A stretch of DNA of 64,000 nucleotides from an uncultured Draconibacterium sp. (GTDB lineage: Bacteria > Bacteroidota > Bacteroidia > Bacteroidales > Prolixibacteraceae): the NCBI RefSeq assembly GCF_963675065.1, contig NZ_OY775905.1:632501-696500 (forward strand), given 5' to 3'. Positions 27,575 through 35,865 of this stretch are shown here, in pieces; position 1 is the stretch's first letter, and the number at the start of each line of letters is the position of its first letter. The notes under the pieces were generated by a model. That model worked only from the letters and a program-made list of their open reading frames with translations. It ran no database searches and was not told the origin of the DNA. The position numbers and the translations under genes were made by a program.

Positions 27575-29131
27575 TTAAACTTTATACCTCCACGCATCAA
27601 TTTCGTACTTTTTCAGGCGCGTGCCCAGCATCCGTTCGGTTATTCGCAGCTCCTCCGCAGCTTTGGTAATATTTCCCTTTGTTGATGTTAGTGCATCGCG
27701 AATCAACTGTTTCTCCACCTGCTCAACGGTATACACCATTCCGCCTTTCGAACTGGTATTCGACGAATGAGCTGTTTGCAGCGACGGTGGTAAATTGTAA
27801 CTATGAATCACATTGTCGGTACTTAAAATACACGCCCGCTCAATACAGTTTTCCAACTCGCGAATGTTACCCGGCCATTTGTACACCATTAACATGTCGA
27901 GTGCAGAAGTGGTAATTCGCTTAATTTTTGTCTGGTTCTCTTTATTAAACTTGCCAATAAAATGATCTACCAGCTGCGGAATATCATCGCGGCGCTCGCG
28001 CAACGATGGTATATAAATCGGAAAAACATTAATTCGATAATACAAATCTTCACGAAACTCTTCGTTCTCGATCATTTCTTCCAGTTTCCGATTGGTAGCA
28101 CAAATTATTCGCACGTCCGACTTTATGGTTTGCGAACCTCCCACCCGCTCAAATTCGCGCTGCTGGATCATCCTCAAAAGTTTCACCTGGGTCGACAACG
28201 GGATATCGCCAATCTCATCCAAAAAAATGGTACCGCCATTGGCCAGTTCAAAACGACCTTTGCGCTGAGTATCAGCACCGGTAAACGCCCCTTTTTCATG
28301 TCCGAACAACTCACTCTCAATCAGCGATTCGGGCAAGGCCGAGCAGTTTACTTTTATAAAGGATTTCCCTTTTCGGGTACTGGCTTCGTGAATGGCATCG
28401 GCCACAAGTTCTTTACCCACACCACTTTCTCCACGAATAAGTACGGTTGAGCTGGTTTTTCCTACCATTTGAACCAGGGAAAATACATCGCGCATTTTCC
28501 CTGAATTCCCGATCATATTCATGTGCTTTTGTCCTGATATCTTGCTTTCCAGCTCCAGGTTTTTTTGCTTCAGCGTCTCCAGTTCTTCCAGTCTTTCCTG
28601 GCGATGTACGGTTGCCCGGATAACCATCGAACCAATAATCGACAGCAGCCGCGTATCCTCATCAACACTGATATACGGATTATAAACGCGGGCAAAACTT
28701 AATGTTCCGGTAACTCTTCCTTCATCAATAACCGGTACACATACAAAGGTTAGTTCTTTACCGTCTTTGTATAGTTCCTGGTTTGTCCGGTTCAAAAACA
28801 ATGATGATTTCGATATCTTTTCAACCACAACAGGCCGTGCCATTTCAACAACCTTTCCCGTAATTCCTTCGCCCAGTTTATATTTTGCCCTTGCCTGTTG
28901 GCTGGTATTTACACCATAGGCGGCTTCCATATAAATATGTTCGTTCTCGCGGTTTAAAATGGTTAAAAAACAGCGTTCGGCACTGAGGTACTCTGCCACC
29001 ATTTTTACAATGGTATTCAAGTCATTTTTAAATTGTTTGCTCTGAATCAATCGCTGACTTATATCAAAAAGCAAAGTCATTTCACTCAGACCGTAACATT
29101 CTTCCCCGCCCTTTCTGCATTTAATTTCCAT
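27575..29131 (-). CDS. nifA: NifA-type sigma54-dependent activator
   Basis: The 518-residue product has a GAF domain (about residues 20-175), a AAA+ ATPase domain with Walker A GESGVGKE (234-241) and the sigma54-contact loop GAFTGA (282-287), and a C-terminal HTH (EELRITERMLGTRLKKYEID). The domain order and the linker text NLPPSLQT are those of NifA. It would activate the -24/-12 promoter at nifH. The linker between AAA+ and HTH has no Cys-x4-Cys metal motif like that of oxygen-sensitive rhizobial NifA. I prefer the ATG at 29131 over a GTG 18 nt upstream. It sits 8 kb from the nif operon with no nifL partner beside it. Confidence 0.87.
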   Translation of the reverse strand: MEIKCRKGGEECYGLSEMTLLFDISQRLIQSKQFKNDLNTIVKMVAEYLSAERCFLTILNRENEHIYMEAAYGVNTSQQARAKYKLGEGITGKVVEMARPVVVEKISKSSLFLNRTNQELYKDGKELTFVCVPVIDEGRVTGTLSFARVYNPYISVDEDTRLLSIIGSMVIRATVHRQERLEELETLKQKNLELESKISGQKHMNMIGNSGKMRDVFSLVQMVGKTSSTVLIRGESGVGKELVADAIHEASTRKGKSFIKVNCSALPESLIESELFGHEKGAFTGADTQRKGRFELANGGTIFLDEIGDIPLSTQVKLLRMIQQREFERVGGSQTIKSDVRIICATNRKLEEMIENEEFREDLYYRINVFPIYIPSLRERRDDIPQLVDHFIGKFNKENQTKIKRITTSALDMLMVYKWPGNIRELENCIERACILSTDNVIHSYNLPPSLQTAHSSNTSSKGGMVYTVEQVEKQLIRDALTSTKGNITKAAEELRITERMLGTRLKKYEIDAWRYKV

Positions 29132-29377
29132 AGAAAAGCTATTATACACCTATTCAATAACAGCAAATTTCACTAATAAAATAGATATCTGTAAGCTTTT
29201 ACAATTCATTTGAATCATTTTAACACTTTAATAATCTTTTGTGCATCTTTTAGAAAGCCATCTGTCATATATTTTATCAAACACTCATCAATGCTCCATC
29301 TGTATTATTGATTACTAAACGATTTAGAATTCAACCAAAAACCGTATTTTCGTTACTATATTCAAATACTCCAAAAA

Positions 29378-30112
29378 GTGTCAAAGAATTTAGTAATCAT
29401 TCCAACCTATAACGAAAAGGAAAACGTTGAAAAGATGATACGTAAGGTGTTTTCTTTGGAAAAGCCTTTTCATTTGCTTATTGTAGAAGATAATTCACCT
29501 GATGGAACAGCTGACATTGTAAAAGGTCTAATGGAAGAATTTCCAGAGCAACTCCATATATTAGAAAGAAAAGGAAAACTTGGTTTGGGGACAGCTTATA
29601 TCGCAGGTTTTAATTGGGCACTTGAAAGAGATTACGAAGCTATTTGCGAAATGGACTGCGATTTTTCGCACAATCCCGATGATTTGCTAAAACTTTTTGG
29701 AGCCATTGAACATGGCGCCGATGTAGCTGTTGGATCGCGCTATATTACCGGAATTAATGTGGTAAACTGGCCCCTTGGCCGTGTACTGATGTCGTATTTT
29801 GCATCGATGTATGTGCGTATTGTTACTGGCATGGATGTGCGCGACACCACCGCAGGATTTGTTTGCTGGAAACGGGAAGTACTGGAAACTATCGACCTCG
29901 ACAAAATAAAATTGATCGGTTACGGGTTCCAGATTGAAATGAAATTTACAGCGTACAAATTTGGATTTAATATCACGGAAGTTTCGATTGTATTTACCGA
30001 CCGTCAGGAAGGAACATCGAAAATGAGCGGAGGTATTTTTAACGAGGCACTTTGGGGTGTTTTAAAAATGAAATTACATAGCTTCGTTAGAAAATACGAA
30101 AGGAAGAATTAA
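29378..30112 (+). CDS. Polyprenol monophosphomannose synthase-like glycosyltransferase (GT2)
   Basis: This 244-residue GT-A enzyme opens with NLVIIPTYNEKENVEKMI, then VEDNSPDGTADIV, and has the metal-binding DxD in MDCDFSHNP (about residues 93-101). The later motifs VGSRYITG, DTTAGFVCW and FTDRQEGTSKMS match dolichol/polyprenol-phosphate mannosyltransferases. It transfers mannose (or another hexose) from a GDP-sugar to a lipid carrier for cell-surface glycans. There is no fused GtrA-like membrane domain, so it is the soluble short form. The start is GTG at 29378. It is followed by a terminator and then pyrC. Confidence 0.88.
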   Translation: MSKNLVIIPTYNEKENVEKMIRKVFSLEKPFHLLIVEDNSPDGTADIVKGLMEEFPEQLHILERKGKLGLGTAYIAGFNWALERDYEAICEMDCDFSHNPDDLLKLFGAIEHGADVAVGSRYITGINVVNWPLGRVLMSYFASMYVRIVTGMDVRDTTAGFVCWKREVLETIDLDKIKLIGYGFQIEMKFTAYKFGFNITEVSIVFTDRQEGTSKMSGGIFNEALWGVLKMKLHSFVRKYERKN

Positions 30113-30144
30113 GGCTTAACAACAAATGATTAAAGATAAATGAA

Positions 30145-30168
30145 GGCTGCTACATGCAGTCTTTTTTA
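30145..30168 (+). terminator. Terminator after the glycosyltransferase gene
   Basis: GGCTGC (30145-30150) pairs with GCAGTC (30156-30161, one G-T pair) over a 5-nt loop, followed by six T residues. Confidence 0.75.
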
Positions 30169-30277
30169 TTTGCACACGATCCGCTCCCGAAACTGAACAA
30201 TGAGCAACAAACAACGTTTGACAAAAGGTTGCTGAATTTCGTGCTGTGCAGACAAGAAGGGTCTCAGCGTATTTTAG

Positions 30278-30285
30278 TAACTTTG
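30278..30285 (+). promoter_or_regulatory. Probable -7 box for pyrC
   Basis: TAACTTTG matches TAnnTTTG and would start transcription near 30292, 18 nt before the pyrC ATG. No good -33 TTTG is found at 19-21 nt, so confidence is limited. Confidence 0.5.
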
Positions 30286-30309
30286 TTATAAATCAAAAAT
30301 CGAGGGAAA

Positions 30310-31653
30310 ATGAAAACGCTTATTAAAGACGCAACGATCGTAAACGAGGGATTAAAATTTAAAGGAAGTGTTTTAGTGGATGGTGAAAAAATAGAAAAAA
30401 TTTTTCCTCACATAATTCCCGCCGATTTTGATACCAGCCACACCGAAGTTATTGATGCTACCGGGCTATTGCTTATACCTGGAGTAATTGACGACCAGGT
30501 ACATTTTCGCGAACCGGGCTTAACCCACAAAGGCGAAATTGCTACAGAAAGTAAAGCTGCCGCCGCAGGCGGAGTTACCACCTACATGGAAATGCCCAAC
30601 ACCAATCCGCAAGCTGTAACACAGGAAGAATTGCAGAAAAAATTCAACCGGGCCGCAGAAGTTTCGGCAGTTAATTACTCGTTTTACATGGGCGCCACCA
30701 ACGACAATTTGCAGGAAGTACTAAAAACCGATCCGACAAAAGTGTGTGGTATAAAAGTTTTTATGGGCTCTTCAACCGGAAATATGTTGGTTGACGACGA
30801 TAAAACACTGTCGGAGATCTTTAAAAATGCTCCAACTTTGGTTGCTACCCATTGTGAAGATGAAGCAACGATAAAAGCCAACACCGAAATCGCACGCCAG
30901 CGTTATGGCGAAAACGTCCCCATTTCGCGCCACTGCCACATCCGCAGCGACGAAGCTTGTTATAAATCGTCGTCGAAAGCCGTTGAACTGGCCTCGAAAT
31001 TTGATACACGTTTGCACATTCTACACCTTACTTCGGCAAAAGAAATGAGCCTTTTTTCTCCGGGCAAAGTGGGCGATAAAAAAATTACAGCCGAAGTTTG
31101 TGTCCATCACCTGTGGTTCGACGAGCGCGACTACATCGATTACGGAACACGCATAAAATGGAATCCGTCAGTAAAATGCGAAAAAGACAAAGTAGCACTT
31201 TGGGAAGCCTTGCTGGCCGACAAAATTGATGTAATTGCCACCGACCATGCACCACATACTTTAGAGGAAAAGAACAATTCGTACTTTAAAGCTCCATCGG
31301 GCGGACCGCTGGTTCAACACTCGCTGGTTGCCATGCTCGAACTGAGTAAAAAAGGATTTATTTCGGTAGAAAAAGTAATTGAGAAAATGTGCCATGCACC
31401 GGCCGATCTTTTCCGCGTGAACAAACGTGGTTACATTCGCGAAGGTTATTTTGCTGACCTTGTATTGGTTGATCCGAATAAAAGCTGGATTGTTGCACCC
31501 GAAAACATTTTATATAAATGTGGTTGGGCGCCATTTGAGCGAACCGAGTTTTCGAACAAAGTAGTAAGCACTTTTGTAAATGGGTTAAAAGTTTACGACA
31601 AGGATCAGGTTATTCATACGAATTACGGGCAGGCAATTACGTTTAATCTCTAG
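30310..31653 (+). CDS. pyrC: Dihydroorotase, class I type
   Basis: This 447-residue amidohydrolase closes N-carbamoyl-aspartate to dihydroorotate in pyrimidine synthesis. The barrel has the metal region PGVIDDQVHFREPG (residues 57-70), MEMPNTNP (substrate loop), HCHIRSDEA, LHILHLTSA and the catalytic VIATDHAPHT. In most relatives the first metal site reads HxH; here it is Gln63-Val-His65, so one zinc ligand is replaced. All other expected His/Asp residues are present, and the protein is full-length, so a one-metal or altered site is more likely than loss of function. Allantoinase or hydantoinase are alternatives, but DHAPHT and the overall text favour dihydroorotase. Confidence 0.87.
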   Translation: MKTLIKDATIVNEGLKFKGSVLVDGEKIEKIFPHIIPADFDTSHTEVIDATGLLLIPGVIDDQVHFREPGLTHKGEIATESKAAAAGGVTTYMEMPNTNPQAVTQEELQKKFNRAAEVSAVNYSFYMGATNDNLQEVLKTDPTKVCGIKVFMGSSTGNMLVDDDKTLSEIFKNAPTLVATHCEDEATIKANTEIARQRYGENVPISRHCHIRSDEACYKSSSKAVELASKFDTRLHILHLTSAKEMSLFSPGKVGDKKITAEVCVHHLWFDERDYIDYGTRIKWNPSVKCEKDKVALWEALLADKIDVIATDHAPHTLEEKNNSYFKAPSGGPLVQHSLVAMLELSKKGFISVEKVIEKMCHAPADLFRVNKRGYIREGYFADLVLVDPNKSWIVAPENILYKCGWAPFERTEFSNKVVSTFVNGLKVYDKDQVIHTNYGQAITFNL

Positions 31654-31750
31654 CCTTAGAATCATTCTAAAATATACCCCGGTTAAACCTATTACGTATT
31701 TATACGTTTATGACAGCACAACTTATTCGTTAAATAAGTTACACATTCAT

Positions 31751-31780
31751 AAGGTGGTTTCTTCTATTAGAAATCACCTT
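31751..31780. terminator. Hairpin between convergent pyrC and rmuC
   Basis: AAGGTGGTTTCT and AGAAATCACCTT form a 12-bp stem with one G-T pair and a 6-nt loop. It lies just downstream of both convergent genes. The T-runs beside it are weak, so termination is inferred from position. Confidence 0.6.
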
Positions 31781-31789
31781 ATTTCGTTA

Positions 31790-33139
31790 TTACTCCTCCA
31801 GCATTTTCTGCGGTAATTCTTTGGTAGCTTTTGCTCCCAGCTTTTTAATATTCTCCACACGACGCACCAGGTTGCCGGCACCGACATGTAATTTATTTAC
31901 AGCCGATTCATATGTCTTTTGAGTGGTTGACAGGTTTTTCCCAATGTTTTCCATATCTGCGATGAAGCCCACAAACTTGTCGTAAAGCGCACCCCCTTGT
32001 TTGGCAATTTCTATGGCATTACGGGTTTGGTTTTCCTGCTGCCAGATTGAAGAAATGGTACGCAAAGTTGCCAACAATGTTGAAGGACTGACAATCACCA
32101 CTTTCTGATCCCAGGCAAAAGAGAACATTTCATGGTCTTCTTGAATAGCCACACTAAATGAAGCTTCAATAGGAATAAACAACAACACAAAATCAGGTGA
32201 ATTTAATTTGCTCGCCGTTTGATAATGCTTTTCGCTCAGGCCTTTAATATGAGTTCGCAAGCTTAAAAGGTGCTCTTTTACGAACTTCACTCTCTCCTCA
32301 TCGCTTTCTGCATTCACAGCACGTTCGTAGGCAATCATCGATACTTTCGAATCGACAATAATGTGTTTGCTATCCGGCAGGTTGATTACAATGTCGGGCT
32401 GAATACGCTTGCCTTCTTCAGTAATATCACTGAATTGTTTCTGGTACCCCTGCTCTCCTTCGTTTAATCCTGAACGCTCCAGTATACGTTCCAAAACAAC
32501 TTCGCCCCAGTTACCTTGTTTTTTCACATCACCTTTCAGCGCTTTGGTCAGGTTATTGGCTTCTTCACTAATCTTGTTGTTCAGATCGTATAGTTTTTTC
32601 AGTTCAGCTTTCAAATCAGTCTGATCTTTCAACCCTTGCTTGTAAGTGTCGTCCACTTTCTTCTCAAAAAGCTGAATTTTTTCTTTCAACGGATTCAATA
32701 CCTCGCCAATGTTTTTCTGGTTGGCAGCAGTAAATTTCTCACTGTTTCTCTCCAGAATTTTATTGGCTACATTTTCAAACTCAACCGTTAGTTTCTTCTG
32801 AATTTTTTCCAGTTCCTCTTTCTGCTCCGATAACTTTTCTTCCTGGTTCTTAAACTGCACTTTGGCATTTTCGAGACGCACATTCAAAGCTTTATTTTCT
32901 TCGCGGTAAGTCTGTAATTCTGCCTTCCACTCATCGGCTTCGGTTTTTAGTGCATTGTAACGTTCCTGCCAAACCAATCCCTGTTTTTCAATTTCAGCCT
33001 TTTGGGCTAAAAACTCACTTTCCTTTTCAAAAAGCAATTTCCCGGCGTCAGCCTGACCACTTTGCGCTTTCAATTTCAGAAAAAGAAAAGCAACAATTCC
33101 GCCAACTACCACGCCTGCAACCAGATAAATAATTTCCAT
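31790..33139 (-). CDS. rmuC: DNA recombination protein RmuC
   Basis: This 449-residue protein has one N-terminal membrane segment (IIYLVAGVVVGGIVAFLFLKL), a long coiled coil (about residues 40-150) and then the RmuC nuclease-like domain, with GNWGEVVLERILERSGL, IQPDIVINLPDSKHIIVDSKV and AYERAVNA. RmuC limits DNA rearrangements such as inversions at short repeats; the DSK motif in IIVDSKVS fits the PD-(D/E)xK superfamily. It converges on pyrC across a hairpin and is divergent from ung. Length is typical. The window contains several repeat arrays, but no functional link is shown. Confidence 0.92.
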   Translation of the reverse strand: MEIIYLVAGVVVGGIVAFLFLKLKAQSGQADAGKLLFEKESEFLAQKAEIEKQGLVWQERYNALKTEADEWKAELQTYREENKALNVRLENAKVQFKNQEEKLSEQKEELEKIQKKLTVEFENVANKILERNSEKFTAANQKNIGEVLNPLKEKIQLFEKKVDDTYKQGLKDQTDLKAELKKLYDLNNKISEEANNLTKALKGDVKKQGNWGEVVLERILERSGLNEGEQGYQKQFSDITEEGKRIQPDIVINLPDSKHIIVDSKVSMIAYERAVNAESDEERVKFVKEHLLSLRTHIKGLSEKHYQTASKLNSPDFVLLFIPIEASFSVAIQEDHEMFSFAWDQKVVIVSPSTLLATLRTISSIWQQENQTRNAIEIAKQGGALYDKFVGFIADMENIGKNLSTTQKTYESAVNKLHVGAGNLVRRVENIKKLGAKATKELPQKMLEE

Positions 33140-33267
33140 TTGTATTTTGTTTCAACCCTAAAAATACAAAAATGCAAAGAAGCCCAAGGCGTGAGGCGAA
33201 AAAATAGTTTAATGAATTTTTAGGGCAGTTAATTTTTCTATTTTTAGGAGAAAATTACACGAATTTT

Positions 33268-33930
33268 ATGGAGGTTAAAATTGAAGAAGGCTGGAAAAAA
33301 CAGTTAAACGAAGAGTTTGCAAAGGATTATTTTACAGAGTTAAGCGCGTTTGTACGCGAAGAATATAAAACACAGCGTATTTATCCTCCCGGAAAACTCA
33401 TTTTTAATGCTTTTGACCAGTGCCCGTTTGACAAACTAAAAGTGGTTATCATTGGTCAGGATCCTTATCACGGACCGGGGCAGGCGCACGGGCTTTGCTT
33501 TTCGGTGAACGAGGGCATAAAATTTCCACCAAGTTTACGTAATATTTTTAAGGAGCTGAACAGTGATGTAGGCAAACCAATTCCCGAAACCGGCGATTTA
33601 ACTGATTGGGCGCAGCAAGGCGTTTTGTTGTTAAATGCCACATTAACGGTTCGTGCTCACCAGGCAGCTTCGCACCAAAAAAAGGGTTGGGAACAATTTA
33701 CCGATGCTGTAATTGAGAAAATAAACAAGGAGAAAGAAAATGTGGTTTTTCTGCTTTGGGGAAACTATGCTATCAGCAAAAGTAAGTTTATCGATCAGGA
33801 CAAACATTTTGTGTTGACATCAGTGCATCCGTCGCCACTTTCGGCAAGCCGTGGATTTTTTGGCAACAAACATTTTAGCCGCACAAACGAGTTTCTGGTT
33901 TCAAAAGGAATGGAACCGATAAACTGGTAA
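33268..33930 (+). CDS. ung: Uracil-DNA glycosylase, family 1
   Basis: This 220-residue enzyme removes uracil from DNA at the start of base-excision repair. The water-activating loop is GQDPYHGPGQAHGLCFSV (about residues 63-80), and the minor-groove loop is HPSPLSASRGFFG, with the catalytic His. The middle motif LLLNATLTV recognises uracil. Length and motif spacing match E. coli Ung. It is a single-gene unit, followed by a shared terminator with the convergent KAS III gene. Confidence 0.96.
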   Translation: MEVKIEEGWKKQLNEEFAKDYFTELSAFVREEYKTQRIYPPGKLIFNAFDQCPFDKLKVVIIGQDPYHGPGQAHGLCFSVNEGIKFPPSLRNIFKELNSDVGKPIPETGDLTDWAQQGVLLLNATLTVRAHQAASHQKKGWEQFTDAVIEKINKEKENVVFLLWGNYAISKSKFIDQDKHFVLTSVHPSPLSASRGFFGNKHFSRTNEFLVSKGMEPINW

Positions 33931-33939
33931 AAACGAGGC

Positions 33940-33977
33940 ACAAAAAAACCGATCCGCAAACGCCGGACCGGTTTTCA
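33940..33977. terminator. Bidirectional terminator, ung / KAS III
   Basis: CCGATCCG (33949-33956) and CGGACCGG (33964-33971) form a stem with one mismatch. It has an A-run on the left and a T-run on the right, so it can act for both convergent genes. Confidence 0.75.
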
Positions 33978-33996
33978 ATATCGTAGTGTTTAAATC

Positions 33997-35079
33997 CTAC
34001 CACTTATAAACAATGGAATTAATATTCATTCCGGCGCCAACCGAACAAAAAATGGTGTAGTCACCTTCGTTCACTTCATGGCCTTCCATTTTTCCCTTAA
34101 CCACCAAATCAACCAAAGTTGGTACGGTAGCCGTTGATGAGTTACCAAGCTTATTAATACTCATTGGCATAATTCCTTCGGGCACTTCTTTTTGTCCGTA
34201 CAACTTTAATACACCGGCAAGAATTGCCTCATCCATCTTTTCGTTAGCCTGATGAATGAATATCTTTTTAATGTCGGCCAGGTCCAAACCTGCTTTTTCA
34301 ATACTGTCTTTTACAACTCCCGGCACTGTTGTTATGGCGTAAACATATAACTTACGTCCATCCATTTTTACAAACAACTCATCGCTTTCAAAATCGGGAT
34401 TGCTTGATTCACCCAAAATCAACAGGTTGGCATACTTAACAGAATCAGAGCGACTTGAATGTGCCAAAATTCCAATAGGCTCTTCGCTTTCTACAGCTTC
34501 AACAACTGTTGCTCCGGCACCATCGGCGTAAATCATTGAATCGCGATCGTGCGGATCAGAAATACGGGAAAGGGCATCAGCACCAACAACAACTCCACGC
34601 TTCGCCAAACCACTTTTAATGTAGGCATCAGCAGTAATCATTCCTTGTGTCCATCCCGGGCAGCCCGATATAACATCATGGCAAAAACAAGCCGGATTTT
34701 TAATTTTGAGCTTCATTTTAACCTTGTTGGCCAAACTTGGCAACGCATCGATTCTGATATTGCCATCCAAGATATCGCCAAAATTATGGCACACAATAAT
34801 AAAATCAAGGCTCTCCATAGAGATTTCGGCCGTTTTGCAGGCATCTTCAACTGCCAATGCAGCAATATCCGATGTTACCAAATTACTCTCTATGTAGCGG
34901 CGTTCTTCAATATTGGTAATCTCTTTTAACTTCTGAATAATCTCCTCGTTACTTTTATCCTCAATCTTTTTCTTCGAAGGAGTATAAAACTCATTATTCA
35001 AGAAATGTGTATTCTTAATTATTTGAGTTGGAAGCGCACTCCCGGTACCAATAATTCTTGTATATGTTTGCTTTGCCAT
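33997..35079 (-). CDS. 3-oxoacyl-ACP synthase III family protein (FabH-like)
   Basis: This 360-residue thiolase-fold enzyme carries the KAS III triad: the nucleophilic Cys in ISGCPGWTQG, the His in IFIHQANEKM and the Asn in NKLGNSSTATVP. The C-terminus ends SVGAGMNINSIVYKW, as in ketoacyl-ACP synthase III. It condenses an acyl-CoA starter with malonyl-ACP, either to prime fatty acids or to make a specialised lipid. It is about 30-40 residues longer than E. coli FabH, and the N-terminal half is divergent (long insert around residues 28-50), so a role outside housekeeping initiation is possible. It begins 10 nt after lpxH ends. Confidence 0.82.
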   Translation of the reverse strand: MAKQTYTRIIGTGSALPTQIIKNTHFLNNEFYTPSKKKIEDKSNEEIIQKLKEITNIEERRYIESNLVTSDIAALAVEDACKTAEISMESLDFIIVCHNFGDILDGNIRIDALPSLANKVKMKLKIKNPACFCHDVISGCPGWTQGMITADAYIKSGLAKRGVVVGADALSRISDPHDRDSMIYADGAGATVVEAVESEEPIGILAHSSRSDSVKYANLLILGESSNPDFESDELFVKMDGRKLYVYAITTVPGVVKDSIEKAGLDLADIKKIFIHQANEKMDEAILAGVLKLYGQKEVPEGIMPMSINKLGNSSTATVPTLVDLVVKGKMEGHEVNEGDYTIFCSVGAGMNINSIVYKW

Positions 35080-35088
35080 AATTCCCTG

Positions 35089-35850
35089 TTAAGCTTTCGC
35101 CCTGTCTTTATATGTCTTTAATTCAAATTTTTCGCCATCGTACACACCATATGAAAACGCTTTTATCCAGTCGCCAAGTATAATAAACCGGGTATTTTCG
35201 TTCATTTTTTCGTTTACCAACTTGTGCCGATGGCCCATTATAAAATAATCAATAGGATTTGTCTGTAAAAAATCCGCGGCAAATTTATACATTCCATCTT
35301 TATTTGCCATAAAATCTTCGTCATAATCCGTATTTGATAACCTACTGGATGCAGACCATTTATGTGCTATATTAAATGCAAAATTCGGGTGCAACCTCGA
35401 GAAAAGCCACCGCATGGTAGTATTGGTAAAAATCTTTTTCAGAAAAATATATCCTTTATCCGATGCGTCGAGCCCATCGCCGTGAGCCAGAAAAAACCGT
35501 TTTCCGTGTATTTCGCGTATTATATAATCGTGATGAACTTTAATTCCCGTTTCTTCAGCCAGGTAATCGTACACCCACATATCGTGGTTTCCGGTAAAAA
35601 AATGCACAGGAACTCCGTTGTCGGTAAGATCGGCAAGCCGGCCTAAAATACGTGTAAATCCGCGTGGAACAACCTTTTTGTATTCGTACCAGAAATCGAA
35701 AATATCGCCCATCAGATATAGCTCTTCAACATCATCGCGAATACCGTCGAGCCACGAAGCGAATAACAGCTCTCGCTCCCGGTTGTTAGTTAACGCCGGA
35801 GCACCCAAATGTACATCGGAGATGAAATATATTTTCCGTTTTTGTGTCAA
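35089..35850 (-). CDS. lpxH: UDP-2,3-diacylglucosamine diphosphatase LpxH
   Basis: This 253-residue calcineurin-like metallophosphatase makes lipid X in lipid A synthesis. The metal motifs run in order: FISDVHLGAP, LMGDIFDFW, FTGNHDMW, LAHGDGLD and IMGHRHKL. The DFWYEY text after the GD motif is typical of the LpxH family in this phylum. It would be a peripheral inner-membrane enzyme. It precedes the KAS III gene on the same strand by 10 nt and follows the TlpA-like lipoprotein gene by 15 nt. LpxK of the same pathway is encoded at 47.9-49.0 kb. Confidence 0.9.
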   Translation of the reverse strand: MTQKRKIYFISDVHLGAPALTNNRERELLFASWLDGIRDDVEELYLMGDIFDFWYEYKKVVPRGFTRILGRLADLTDNGVPVHFFTGNHDMWVYDYLAEETGIKVHHDYIIREIHGKRFFLAHGDGLDASDKGYIFLKKIFTNTTMRWLFSRLHPNFAFNIAHKWSASSRLSNTDYDEDFMANKDGMYKFAADFLQTNPIDYFIMGHRHKLVNEKMNENTRFIILGDWIKAFSYGVYDGEKFELKTYKDRAKA

Positions 35851-35865
35851 ATTACCGGTTTTATA

